This document shows, in pieces, positions 8,316 to 16,088 of a stretch of DNA of 64,000 bases. The notes beneath the pieces were generated by a model. It was given only the letters and a program-made list of their open reading frames with translations, searched no databases and was not told the DNA's origin. The translations under genes and the position numbers were made by a program. The stretch lies in the NCBI RefSeq assembly GCF_001854605.1, contig NZ_MKJU01000028.1, forward strand, positions 125,727 through 189,726, given 5' to 3'. The first letter of the stretch is position 1. Each line of letters opens with the position of its first letter. Source of the DNA: Pseudoalteromonas amylolytica. Its GTDB lineage: Bacteria; Pseudomonadota; Gammaproteobacteria; Enterobacterales; Alteromonadaceae.

Positions 8316-8765
8316 AATATTCCTTTTGATGGCTAAAGTTTAATAATCGGCTTACCTAGCACGACTTGCTCTGCACCACGTACAATCACTTCTCTATTCG
8401 CGTGCAATTCTCCTGTGACCAAAATGTTAGCATTGCCAGTATCACTTTTCACCTACACGGGTACTTTACTGTACGTAGTCTATCTACTCGCTGTAGTTTT
8501 AGTAATGAACTCGACTCTATCCTCTGTGAAATACAAGATAACCGATTGGAATGATAATACTTTTATTTTTATAAAATATATGACGGTTATTATAACTCCT
8601 GAAGATTATCCTGTTATTCGGTGTTAAATTACTGATAGATACTCTCTCTCTTAACACAGAATCTAGTCTATTCATTACAGCTATATAAGTAAGCTATTTT
8701 TTAGCTGTTTAATTGTGCATATTCTTTGCTAAAATGGCGCACAAAATTTAAAGGAGTTCCGTCTA
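8316..8765. other. 450-bp AT-rich intergenic stretch upstream of ppaC
   Basis: Apart from the 40-codon remnant at its left end, no convincing coding sequence is seen. Two short plus-strand frames at 8366-8627 have atypical composition, no ribosome binding site and no recognisable product. The right part should contain the ppaC promoter: TAAAAT at 8729-8734 is a candidate -10 box, without a clear -35. AAGGAG at 8751-8756 is the ppaC ribosome binding site. Confidence 0.5.
8333..8452 (-). pseudogene. 3' remnant of an unidentified gene (adaptor-like C-terminus)
   Basis: A 40-codon open stretch ends with TAG at 8333-8335, 17 bases before the phzF start. It encodes NANILVTGELHANREVIVRG followed by AEQVVLGKPIIKL, which resembles the final strands of an RND/HlyD periplasmic adaptor (the usual pattern is V.GL..G..VVVRGAE.L..GQ.V). 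No start codon or upstream continuation is visible, because a stop precedes it at 8453. It therefore looks like the tail of a gene whose front has been deleted, once first in the phzF operon. The family guess is weak; the remnant status is somewhat better supported by position and spacing. Confidence 0.3.
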
Positions 8766-9686
8766 ATGACAATGTACGTAGTGGGTCACAAGATCCCTGA
8801 TTCAGATTCTATTTGTGGTGCAATTGCACTGGCATACTTAAAAAACAAAATCGGTGAAACAGCGATTCCAACACGTTTGGGTGAAGTGTCGCCTGAAACA
8901 CAGTTTATTCTTGACCGTTTTGGTTTTGACGCACCAGAACTAAAAATGAGCTATGCAGGTGAAAATGTTTATATCGTTGACCATACAGAAAAGACACAAG
9001 CACCTGATGACATCGACCAAGCGACTGTTGTTGGTGTTGTTGATCACCACAAACTTGGTGACTTAACAACTTCAACGCCACTTGAGTGCTGGATCCGTCC
9101 AGTGGGATGTAGCAACACTATCATTAAAATGATGTATGACTTCTACGGCGTAGAAATTCCTAAAGATATTGCAGGCATCATGATGTGTGCCATCTTAAGT
9201 GATACGGTTATTTTCAAATCACCAACGTGTACCACAGCCGATATCAAATGTGTTGAAGCACTCGCTGAGATCGCTGGCGTGGAAGATTTCAAAGAGCTTG
9301 GCATGGAAATGTTCAAAGTTAAATCAGCCGTTGAAGGCACGCCTGCGCGCGACCTTGTAATGCGTGACTTTAAAGATTTCAACATGAACGGTAAGCTTGT
9401 TGGTATCGGCCAATTAGAAGTAATTGATTTATCAGTATTTGATGAAATCAAAGCAGACCTTGAAGCTGACATCGCTAAGTTAAAAGAAGAAGGTGGCCGT
9501 CATTCAGTATTGCTACTACTTACCGATATCATGAAAGAAGGCTCACAAATGCTCATCGCCTCTGATGACGAAGGCGTAATTGAAGCTGCCTATGGCGTGA
9601 AGCCTGAACAAAGTCGCGTATGGCTTGACGGTGTACTGAGCCGTAAAAAGCAAGTTGTACCACCACTGCAAGATGCTTTTGCTTAA
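8766..9686 (+). CDS. ppaC: manganese-dependent inorganic pyrophosphatase (family II)
   Basis: Cytoplasmic family II pyrophosphatase, which hydrolyses PPi to phosphate with Mn2+ and pulls biosynthetic reactions forward. It is 306 residues, the normal length. DHH-family metal-binding motifs are present in order: GHKIPDSDSICGA (His and Asp ligands), VYIVDHTEK, GVVDHHKLGD (DHH) and AILSDTVIFKSPT. The C-terminal DHHA2 substrate domain has GRHSVLLLLTDIM and LSRKKQVVPPL with the phosphate-binding Arg and Lys pair. The start has AAGGAG 9 bases upstream. It is monocistronic, ended by a strong terminator. Codon use looks smoother than in neighbouring accessory genes, as expected for a well-expressed gene. 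Confidence 0.96.
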   Translation: MTMYVVGHKIPDSDSICGAIALAYLKNKIGETAIPTRLGEVSPETQFILDRFGFDAPELKMSYAGENVYIVDHTEKTQAPDDIDQATVVGVVDHHKLGDLTTSTPLECWIRPVGCSNTIIKMMYDFYGVEIPKDIAGIMMCAILSDTVIFKSPTCTTADIKCVEALAEIAGVEDFKELGMEMFKVKSAVEGTPARDLVMRDFKDFNMNGKLVGIGQLEVIDLSVFDEIKADLEADIAKLKEEGGRHSVLLLLTDIMKEGSQMLIASDDEGVIEAAYGVKPEQSRVWLDGVLSRKKQVVPPLQDAFA

Positions 9687-9711
9687 TCACTCAAGCTGAA
9701 AATCCTGTAAA

Positions 9712-9739
9712 AAAACCGAAGCACCTGCTTCGGTTTTTT
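9712..9739 (+). terminator. rho-independent terminator of ppaC
   Basis: Stem AAAACCGAAGCA / TGCTTCGGTTTT with a short loop, followed by a T run. It lies 25 bp after the ppaC stop codon. An AraC-family gene begins 12 bp later. Confidence 0.9.
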
Positions 9740-9750
9740 GCTATCGTCAA

Positions 9751-10479
9751 ATGATGAAAACACTATTTATTGAGCCTGGCCTCTTTGCTATTCGCACTCA
9801 GGTACTTGATACCGACATGCACCGCCATGCTTTGATGCAGCTGACGTTACCCGATCAACACAGCACTTTGAACATTGACAACTATCCTCCCATACACGGT
9901 GCGATAACTCTTCTGGATACGAATATTCCTCATCAACTAACCATGCAGCAAGGCTGGGTGATACTCATTGAGCCAAGTAGCCAACTGGGCGCTCAGGCAA
10001 GTAAGGTGCTCGCAGATAATGACATCATGACTTGGCCGCTTGAAACGCACGATGACTCAGATGATCTCAGCAACTTATTAGCGCGTGCTAACCTTTCTTA
10101 TACAGCCAACACAGCAATGCATCATAGTCACTTGGACCCTCGCATTGCCACCTTACTTAACCAGCTCAATCAATGCTTTAATCACGATTGCCTCAAGCCT
10201 GAGCGTTGGCTGGCAAAAGACATTGCTCAGTCATTGGAGTTGTCTGAGTCTCGTTTCTTACACCTATTTAAAGAAAATATGCAGCTACCTTGGCGACCTT
10301 ATTTGCTATGGAGAAGATTAATTTGCGCCATTCAATCGCTCAGTCGAGGTGACAGCGCCACCCACGCAGCCCACATTGCAGGCTTTGCCGACAGCGCCCA
10401 TCTTAGTCGCACTTTTAAAAAGCAATTTGGCATCACTTTGCGACGTGCCTTGACCTGTGTTGAAAAACCAGTTCCATAG
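9751..10479 (+). CDS. AraC-family transcriptional regulator
   Basis: 242-residue regulator. The C-terminal 100 residues carry the AraC double helix-turn-helix: LAKDIAQSLELSESRFLHLF is the first recognition unit, and THAAHIAGFADSAHLSRTFK followed by KQFGITL is the second, the conserved family signature. The N-terminal 140 residues form a short, poorly conserved sensing part with no recognised ligand motif. The start at the first of two ATGs lies only 12 bases after the ppaC terminator and has no clear ribosome binding site, so a leaderless or downstream start is possible. The target is unknown; the adjacent transglutaminase-like gene is the obvious candidate. Confidence 0.85.
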   Translation: MMKTLFIEPGLFAIRTQVLDTDMHRHALMQLTLPDQHSTLNIDNYPPIHGAITLLDTNIPHQLTMQQGWVILIEPSSQLGAQASKVLADNDIMTWPLETHDDSDDLSNLLARANLSYTANTAMHHSHLDPRIATLLNQLNQCFNHDCLKPERWLAKDIAQSLELSESRFLHLFKENMQLPWRPYLLWRRLICAIQSLSRGDSATHAAHIAGFADSAHLSRTFKKQFGITLRRALTCVEKPVP

Positions 10480-10545
10480 CCAGTTTATTCAATTCTTTAT
10501 TGCTATCGGCTGACATACTGCTCAAAAACACCGAGGGGTAAAAAT

Positions 10546-11244
10546 ATGCAAGAGTTCCTAGTACACACGCCTTTACTCGACTTCAATCACCCAGATATTC
10601 AGCAGCTGATTGAATCTCGACGCTGGCATACACTTGAGAAACCAGCGGCTTTAAAGGCCATATATGACTTTGTAAAAGATGAAGTATTTTTTGGCTATAG
10701 CGCTACAGACAGCTTAACCGCCAGTGAGGTATTGCAACAAGGGTACGGACAGTGTAATACCAAAGGGACTTTGTTAATGGCATTGCTACGCGCGGTTGGT
10801 ATTCCCTGTCGTTTACAAGGCTTTGTTATCAGCAACGACTTAAAGCAAGGCGTCATGCCTACATGGATTTTAATGCTCGCTCCAAAAACCATCATTCATA
10901 GCTGGGTTGAAGTCTATATCAATGACCACTGGCTAGAACTGGAAGGATACATCATAGACAACGCCTATTTAAAAGCGATACAGCAGCGCTTTAAACACCA
11001 TCATGGGCCATTTAAAGGGTTTGGTATCGCGACTCCTTGTCTACAAAAACCGGATAATGAATTTGTTGGCAATCATACCTATATTCAACGTGATAGCATC
11101 ATCAAATCATTAGGCTTTTTTACCGTTCCCGATTCGTTTTATCATAGGTTCAGTAATTTAACAGGTATAAAAAAGTGGCTATATCAACATTGGCTACGAC
11201 ATGTTATCAATCGGCGAATTAAAAGAATTAGAGCTGGCTTATGA
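10546..11244 (+). CDS. transglutaminase-like cysteine peptidase superfamily protein
   Basis: 232-residue protein with a transglutaminase-like fold. GYGQCNTKGTLLMALLRAVG holds the nucleophile Cys at the start of the core helix. IIHSWVEVYIND holds the His, and WLELEGYIID follows where the third catalytic residue (usually Asp) is expected, so Glu or the later Asp may serve. There is no signal peptide, so it is probably cytoplasmic. GAGGGG about 8 bases upstream supports the start. The basic C-terminus (VINRRIKRIRAGL) is notable. It follows the AraC regulator gene (66-bp gap) and is closed by a terminator. These proteins act as peptidases or amidases; the substrate is unknown. Confidence 0.8.
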   Translation: MQEFLVHTPLLDFNHPDIQQLIESRRWHTLEKPAALKAIYDFVKDEVFFGYSATDSLTASEVLQQGYGQCNTKGTLLMALLRAVGIPCRLQGFVISNDLKQGVMPTWILMLAPKTIIHSWVEVYINDHWLELEGYIIDNAYLKAIQQRFKHHHGPFKGFGIATPCLQKPDNEFVGNHTYIQRDSIIKSLGFFTVPDSFYHRFSNLTGIKKWLYQHWLRHVINRRIKRIRAGL

Positions 11245-11247
11245 ACG

Positions 11248-11274
11248 AAAAAAGCCGCATTAAGCGGCTTTTTA
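11248..11274. terminator. bidirectional rho-independent terminator
   Basis: Stem AAAAAGCCGC / GCGGCTTTTT with an A run on one side and a T run on the other. It sits between the convergent transglutaminase-like gene and the leucine-rich-repeat lipoprotein gene and can serve both. Confidence 0.9.
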
Positions 11275-11279
11275 TTCAA

Positions 11280-12704
11280 CTAAGGGCAAGCCTGTCCACT
11301 GCACGTAACGCCTTCATCAAGCAGAACTTCCGTTAGTTTGTTATTCATCGTTAAATCAATTTCCAACAGCTGGTTACCTTCTAAACGTAATGTTTCCAGT
11401 ACCAAGTTTTGACGTACATCTATTGCTGTTAAAGAATTTGCCGTTAAATCTAGCCACCTCAATTGCGTGTTGGAACGGATATCCAAATCGCTTAGATTAG
11501 TCTCAGCAATGGAAACGGACCATAGCTTATCATTTTTACTCAAATCTACAAAAGTCAGTGGGTTATCAGACAATGCTAGCCATTCTAACAATACATTGTT
11601 CGTTAGGACGATATCTGTAAGCATATTACTCTCTATATTTAATTGCTCCAGTTCTGAGTGTTTAGATAGGTCTATATGGGATATATTATTACCAAATGCC
11701 CACAGCGATTTAAGCTTCTCATTGTGGCTCAAATCTAATTCAGTGAGCTGATTAAGCTCAACGGATAATTCTTCCAGCGCTGTATTTTGACTCAAATCCA
11801 CATTTTGAAGTTGATTTGACCCTAGAGCTAACCGTCTAAGACCAAGATTATTGCTTACATCAATACTATCCAGCTTGTTGCTGGAGACACCCAATTCTAC
11901 AAGAATTACATTATTACTCACATCAAGGTTAGATAGCTTGTTGGTGAAGGCATACAATTCTACAAGAGTTACATTATTACTCACATCAAGGTTAGATAGC
12001 TTGTTACAGTAGGCATCCAATTTTACAAGAGTTACATTATTACTCACATCAAGGTTAGATAGCTGGTTGAATGCAACATCCAACTGTTGAAGTTGAGTGT
12101 TTTTGCTCACATCGATTTCCGTCAAAAGGTTATTAAGTAGCACAAGCTTTTTTATTGCGACTAAGTACTCTATACCCTGTACTGAAGTGATCCCTTTATT
12201 TACACACGATAGCTCATCCACTTCAAACGCATATGTGTAGCCAGCATCCAAAGCACACTGCAAAAAAGCATCATCTGCGATAACATCTGCTAGACGTTTT
12301 GCCTCTACAACCCTTACCATTCGCTGCAATGATGCTTGATTTCCAGATTTATCAGTAGCTGAATAAGTGACCGTATATTCACCCTCTTTTGTGAGATCCA
12401 GATCATGAGAAATCGTCACGGGGAGCACACCATCCACCTCATCGACTGCAACGGCTCCAAGCTCTTGATAACCTTGTTGCATGATAGCTGTTACATTCGC
12501 CTCACCATTGAGGGTAATAACGGGTGCCGTCGTGTCTACCTGCTGGCTGCCACCCGTATTCGATGTCGAACCTGTGTCAGAGTTGGTCCCTGTGTTAGAG
12601 TTGGTCCCCGTATTAGATTGCCCTTCTGAGCTTGAACCACCGCCACACCCAGCTAATAATGCAAAGCTGAGTAACCCTATTATTTGATATTTAATTAAAC
12701 TCAT
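11280..12704 (-). CDS. secreted lipoprotein with Ig-like domain and leucine-rich repeats
   Basis: 474-residue surface or periplasmic lipoprotein. The signal peptide ends in a lipobox (SFALLAGC), so lipidation at Cys20 is expected. A Ser/Gly/Asn/Thr linker of repeated NTGTNS-type units follows (about residues 25-55). Then comes one DUF5011-type Ig-like domain (TTAPVITLNGEANVT to ATDKSGNQASLQ). From about residue 165 to the end there are roughly 13 leucine-rich repeats of about 21 residues with core LxxLDVSNNxxL. Three central copies are almost identical at DNA level, pointing to recent repeat expansion. The role is probably protein binding at the cell surface; nothing shows the partner. It is monocistronic. 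Confidence 0.88.
   Translation of the reverse strand: MSLIKYQIIGLLSFALLAGCGGGSSSEGQSNTGTNSNTGTNSDTGSTSNTGGSQQVDTTAPVITLNGEANVTAIMQQGYQELGAVAVDEVDGVLPVTISHDLDLTKEGEYTVTYSATDKSGNQASLQRMVRVVEAKRLADVIADDAFLQCALDAGYTYAFEVDELSCVNKGITSVQGIEYLVAIKKLVLLNNLLTEIDVSKNTQLQQLDVAFNQLSNLDVSNNVTLVKLDAYCNKLSNLDVSNNVTLVELYAFTNKLSNLDVSNNVILVELGVSSNKLDSIDVSNNLGLRRLALGSNQLQNVDLSQNTALEELSVELNQLTELDLSHNEKLKSLWAFGNNISHIDLSKHSELEQLNIESNMLTDIVLTNNVLLEWLALSDNPLTFVDLSKNDKLWSVSIAETNLSDLDIRSNTQLRWLDLTANSLTAIDVRQNLVLETLRLEGNQLLEIDLTMNNKLTEVLLDEGVTCSGQACP
11898..12086 (-). repeat. three tandem 63-bp repeats inside the LRR lipoprotein gene
   Basis: Copies at 11898-11960, 11961-12023 and 12024-12086 share a nearly identical block of about 40 bases that includes CATTATTACTCACATCAAGG. 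Each copy encodes 21 residues with the core LSNLDVSNNV. The flanking parts of each unit differ, so the copies are not a sequencing loop. Being in frame, loss or gain of a unit would change repeat number without breaking the gene. Confidence 0.9.
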
Positions 12705-12989
12705 TTATTTTTTGGCCGTTTATTATTATATTTGCGAGTAGCGTGACACAACAGTGTCTTCAAATTGATTAACTAGCAATAATACCTAACTCTTAACCTG
12801 AAATGAATACAAATGTTAACATAGAATGAACTAACCTATTCCACATGTGTCTTTATCTGCTACTCATTTGCCGCACTTAACAATCTAAACTACTTTTGAT
12901 ATGAACCAGTTACGCTTAATGGACGTAATAACAAGGTCGGTGAGTATCAGACACTGACAACAATAAACAACAAAAACAAACAATCATTC
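12705..12989. other. 285 bp of the 371-bp intergenic region upstream of the ECF sigma gene
   Basis: AT-rich spacer between the divergent LRR lipoprotein and ECF sigma genes. It should hold the promoter of the lipoprotein gene, but no convincing -35/-10 pair was picked out. No coding sequence or RNA structure was recognised here. Confidence 0.5.
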
Positions 12990-13024
12990 GCATCCAAAAA
13001 TCACTGTGACACGTTTGGCTTTAT
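12990..13024 (+). promoter_or_regulatory. candidate ECF-sigma promoter upstream of the sigma gene
   Basis: GCATCCAA at 12990-12997 and CGTTTGGCTTTAT at 13012-13024 recur with exactly the same spacing (22 bases start to start) upstream of the DUF4331 gene. GCATCC then a 16-base spacer then CGTTTG is the geometry of an ECF sigma promoter. CATCC also matches the -35 consensus known for SigK, the sigma factor controlled by an RskA anti-sigma. It lies 51 bases before the sigma start codon, which implies autoregulation. Confidence 0.75.
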
Positions 13025-13075
13025 ACACTTCAATTAAATTTAAGTGACAAAGTCGGGCCTGTTTAGGGCAACTCA

Positions 13076-13615
13076 ATGGAACATGAACAACATTTAAAAT
13101 TACTCAGGGCAACGGCGCTTGGCGATAAACAAGCATTTTCGCAATTATACCAGGCAACCTGCGCTCAACTTTACGCGGTGAGCTTTAAGATGTTAAAAAA
13201 TAAAGCATTATCAGAAGAGGCTTTGCAAGAAGCCTATGTAAGAATTTGGCACAATGCCAGTGAGTATCAATTAGGTAAGGGCACCGTTCTAACCTGGATG
13301 ATTAGCATTGTTCGCTATCGTACACTGGATTTAATTCGTTATCAGAGCGTGCGCAACGAACACGCGTTGGAGCAAGATGCCGATGACATCGCAACCCTTA
13401 ATGTCAGCGCATTTGAACATTCGGATACCACCCCACTCAAAATGGAAGAGTGTATGGATGAATTAGACTCAGAGCAAAAACAAGCGATTCACTTTGCCTA
13501 CTTTAATGGATTAAGCCATCAAGAGGTCAGTGCCAGCATGGGTTCACCGTTGGGCTCAATTAAAAGCTGGATAAGACGAGGACTACAAAGCTTACAAAGG
13601 TGTCTATCCATATGA
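13076..13615 (+). CDS. ECF (sigma-70 family) RNA polymerase sigma factor
   Basis: 179-residue extracytoplasmic-function sigma factor. Region 2 spans about residues 15-85 (AFSQLYQATCAQLYAVSFKM, then ALQEAYVRIWHNA and WMISIVRYRTLDLIR). Region 4 spans about 120-175 (ELDSEQKQAIHFAYFNGLSH with the helix-turn-helix GSPLGSIKSWIRRGLQSL). It is of the type paired with RskA-like anti-sigma factors, whose gene overlaps its stop by 4 bases. It directs polymerase to a small regulon when the anti-sigma factor is inactivated. A matching promoter motif lies upstream of this gene and of the DUF4331 gene, so both are its likely targets. Confidence 0.93.
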   Translation: MEHEQHLKLLRATALGDKQAFSQLYQATCAQLYAVSFKMLKNKALSEEALQEAYVRIWHNASEYQLGKGTVLTWMISIVRYRTLDLIRYQSVRNEHALEQDADDIATLNVSAFEHSDTTPLKMEECMDELDSEQKQAIHFAYFNGLSHQEVSASMGSPLGSIKSWIRRGLQSLQRCLSI

Positions 13616-14316
13616 ATTATCTTATTGAAGAGCGAAGAAACGCATTAGCCGCAGAGTACGTGCTGGGGACATTACGCGGTGGCGCACGTCGCCGCTATCA
13701 ACAGCTAATGATGCAACATCAGTTGATCAGAGAAACCACTTGGGTGTGGGAGCAATATATTAACGTGTTAGGTCATCGGCTTGAACCTAAGCCCCCTGCG
13801 GATACAGTATGGCAAGTGATAAGTGACCGTTTAGGGTTTGAGGATACGATACACACCCGTGATAAAGAGCGTGGCAAACTGCAGCCCTTCCCAGGCACCA
13901 AACTTTGGCAGTCGGTGGCAGGATTGGCAACTGCTGCAGCACTCGTGTTAGCCGTGTTGCTGCTGCGTTATCAACCGCTCGACAAAGCACCCGCGCAATA
14001 TGCTGTGGTGCAAACACAACAGGCCCAAGCCCTATGGCTTATTGAAGTTGACGAAAAGCAGATCAAAGTCAAAGCCACTGATAAGCTAGCCCAGCAAGCA
14101 AACAATGATTACGAGCTTTGGTTTGTTGCCGCGGATGGTCGCGCGCCAGTGTCTTTAGGCCTATTGCCACAAACTGGGGAAAAATCTCTAAACAAGTCCG
14201 ATTTATTTGATACCACAGAACTTGCAGCCCTAGCGGTGAGTCTTGAGCCATTAGGAGGCTCGCCTAATGGCGCGCCAACAACAGTGTTATACACCACCGA
14301 GCTGATAAGTTTATAA
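13612..14316 (+). CDS. RskA-like anti-sigma factor
   Basis: 234-residue membrane anti-sigma factor. The N-terminal cytoplasmic sigma-binding part (about residues 1-95) has AAEYVLGTLRGGARRRY and VWEQYINVLG, typical of the RskA/anti-sigma-K family. One membrane helix follows (about 100-120, VAGLATAAALVLAVLLL). The periplasmic domain has YELWFVAADGRAPVSLGLLP and the C-terminal EPLGGSPNGAPTTVLYT signature of the RskA domain. The ATG at 13612 is preferred to a GTG 12 bases upstream because it forms the ATGA overlap with the sigma stop, implying translational coupling. It holds the sigma factor inactive until an envelope signal, probably sensed by the periplasmic part, triggers release. Confidence 0.92.
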   Translation: MNYLIEERRNALAAEYVLGTLRGGARRRYQQLMMQHQLIRETTWVWEQYINVLGHRLEPKPPADTVWQVISDRLGFEDTIHTRDKERGKLQPFPGTKLWQSVAGLATAAALVLAVLLLRYQPLDKAPAQYAVVQTQQAQALWLIEVDEKQIKVKATDKLAQQANNDYELWFVAADGRAPVSLGLLPQTGEKSLNKSDLFDTTELAALAVSLEPLGGSPNGAPTTVLYTTELISL

Positions 14317-14335
14317 ACACGCTTCTACACACATT

Positions 14336-14362
14336 AAAAACCCAGCCATGGCTGGGTTTTTT
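14336..14362. terminator. rho-independent terminator after the sigma/anti-sigma operon
   Basis: Stem AAAAACCCAGCC / GGCTGGGTTTTT around the centre ATGG-type loop, with a T run. It lies 20 bp after the anti-sigma stop. It separates the regulator pair from the DUF4331 operon, which has its own copy of the promoter motif just downstream. Confidence 0.9.
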
Positions 14363-14400
14363 AATATTCTTAAAAAAATAAAAATATTTTCAAAAAACCT

Positions 14401-14435
14401 GCATCCAATCCTGCCACTCAGTCGTTTGGCTTTAT
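14401..14435 (+). promoter_or_regulatory. candidate ECF-sigma promoter of the DUF4331 operon
   Basis: GCATCCAA at 14401-14408 and CGTTTGGCTTTAT at 14423-14435 repeat the pair found upstream of the sigma gene, with identical 22-base start-to-start spacing. The intervening sequence is different, so the match is not a simple duplication. It lies 56 bases before the DUF4331 start codon and just after a terminator. Confidence 0.75.
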
Positions 14436-14491
14436 GACAGTTTGATTTGCTTGAGCGCAAATCACGTTTCCAACTAATAACGGAGTTTGTC

Positions 14492-16078
14492 ATGAAAACT
14501 ATATTAAATACGCTTTCCATCGCATTGGCGGCAGGGCTGTTGAACCAAACAGCCATGGCGTCAAGCCACCGGGAAGCACCCAATATCACTCGAACACCTG
14601 CATTAGACTCAACCGATTTTTATGTTTTTAATAGTTATGAGTCTGGCAAAGAAGACTATGTAACCTTGATTGCCAACTACATTCCGCTACAAGACCCTTA
14701 CGGCGGCCCCAATTATTTTGCTATGGACCCAGCGGCGGTCTACAGCATACACATCGATAATGATGGCGATGCCGTAGAAGATCTGACTTTTCAATTTAGA
14801 TTCAAACAGATGCTTGCCAATGAAACAGGTATCGCGCTCATGATTGGTGCTGACGGTGATAAAAAGTCTGTCGCGGTGCCGCTCAAGAATGTCGGCGGAA
14901 TTTTAGCAAGTGATCAGTCCGCAGCCAACTTTAGTGAATCTTACTCATTAACCTTGGTCTCTGGTCCACAACGCACGGGGAACGCCACAACGCTGACCAA
15001 TATCAGCAGCGGCAACACCATGTTCCACAAACCCTTGGATTATATCGGTAATAAAACCTTTACCGACGAGGCTGGATACGAGGCGTATGCCGAGCAGTTT
15101 GTATATAACTTCACACTCCCTGGCTGCGAGCATATGGGCCGCGTATTCGTCGGTCAGCGTAAAGACCCATTTGTGGTCAACTTAGGTAAAACCTTTGACT
15201 TGGTTAACTACGTCCCTGTGGAAGGAGACAGTTCACCGGGAGCGGGCGACGGTGAAGGGTTCCCTGGCGGGATCACCCAATCAGCCGAGAATGATGATTT
15301 ATCAGGTAAAAATGTAACTGCATTGTCTGTGGAAGTTGCTAAATCATGCATCACAGGTTCGGGCAATGGTGTAATAGGCAGCTGGACTACAGCCAGCTTA
15401 CCGCAAGCGCGAATTCTAAACCCCAATGCCACGTTTGAAAAAACAGAAGTGAACGGTGGGGCCCTCACACAGGTTTCGCGTTTAGGTAACCCACTAGTGA
15501 ACGAGCTGGTTATTGGGCTAAAAGACAAAGACAGGTTTTCGTCGGCTCACCCCAAAGATGACGGCCAATTTGCCGACTACGTCACGCATCCTAGCCTCCC
15601 AGAATTACTGAATATCTTGTTCAAAGATGCGGTGAACTCAACTCTAGGCACAAACATAGAAACCTTAGCGCCTACTAATTTTCCAAGAATGGATTTAGTC
15701 ACGGCTTTCTTAACTGGGTTTGCAGGCGTTAACCAACAAGCCACCGTCACAGCTTCCGAGATGTTACGCCTGAATACCGCCATTACAGCCAAAGCGGCCA
15801 GTGAACAATCTGCGTTTGGTGTCGCTGGAGATGACTTGGCGGGTTTCCCAAATGGCCGTCGCCCTGGTGATGACGTGGTAGATATCGCCCTACGTGTGGT
15901 GATGGGTCGTTTATGTTATCCAATCCCTGTTAACGGTACTGATACAGACTTAGGGCTGTGTACATCAGAAGATGCCAGTGTGGGTAATGTGCCTTTTACC
16001 GATGGTGCACCAGTCAACGCCAGCATGATGATGACCCACTTCCCTTATCTGGCCACACCTTTAGCGGGTTCAAAATAA
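14492..16078 (+). CDS. DUF4331 family secreted protein
   Basis: 528-residue exported protein of the DUF4331 family, whose function is unknown. The signal peptide is residues 1-23 (MKTILNTLSIALAAGLLNQT, then AMA, cut before SSHREAP). The family hallmark SSHREAPNITRTPALDSTDF follows directly. Then come YVTLIANYIPLQDPYGGPNY, HIDNDGDAVEDLTFQFRF and, later, GFPNGRRPGDDVVDIALRVV, all typical. The ATG at 14492 has GGAG 6 bases upstream; an in-frame upstream start would destroy the signal peptide. It heads an operon with a lipoprotein, a TPR protein and a HupE/UreJ membrane protein, and is preceded by an ECF-type promoter motif. It may bind a ligand or metal outside the cytoplasm; this is inference. 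Confidence 0.9.
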   Translation: MKTILNTLSIALAAGLLNQTAMASSHREAPNITRTPALDSTDFYVFNSYESGKEDYVTLIANYIPLQDPYGGPNYFAMDPAAVYSIHIDNDGDAVEDLTFQFRFKQMLANETGIALMIGADGDKKSVAVPLKNVGGILASDQSAANFSESYSLTLVSGPQRTGNATTLTNISSGNTMFHKPLDYIGNKTFTDEAGYEAYAEQFVYNFTLPGCEHMGRVFVGQRKDPFVVNLGKTFDLVNYVPVEGDSSPGAGDGEGFPGGITQSAENDDLSGKNVTALSVEVAKSCITGSGNGVIGSWTTASLPQARILNPNATFEKTEVNGGALTQVSRLGNPLVNELVIGLKDKDRFSSAHPKDDGQFADYVTHPSLPELLNILFKDAVNSTLGTNIETLAPTNFPRMDLVTAFLTGFAGVNQQATVTASEMLRLNTAITAKAASEQSAFGVAGDDLAGFPNGRRPGDDVVDIALRVVMGRLCYPIPVNGTDTDLGLCTSEDASVGNVPFTDGAPVNASMMMTHFPYLATPLAGSK

Positions 16079-16088
16079 GGAGGACGTC

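Noticed and set aside
8366..8627. Two overlapping plus-strand reading frames upstream of ppaC
   Set aside because: No ribosome binding site, odd composition and overlap with a minus-strand gene remnant; they look like chance frames.
13600..13611. Upstream GTG start for the anti-sigma factor
   Set aside because: The ATG at 13612 overlaps the sigma stop as ATGA, the usual coupled arrangement, and gives a normal N-terminus.
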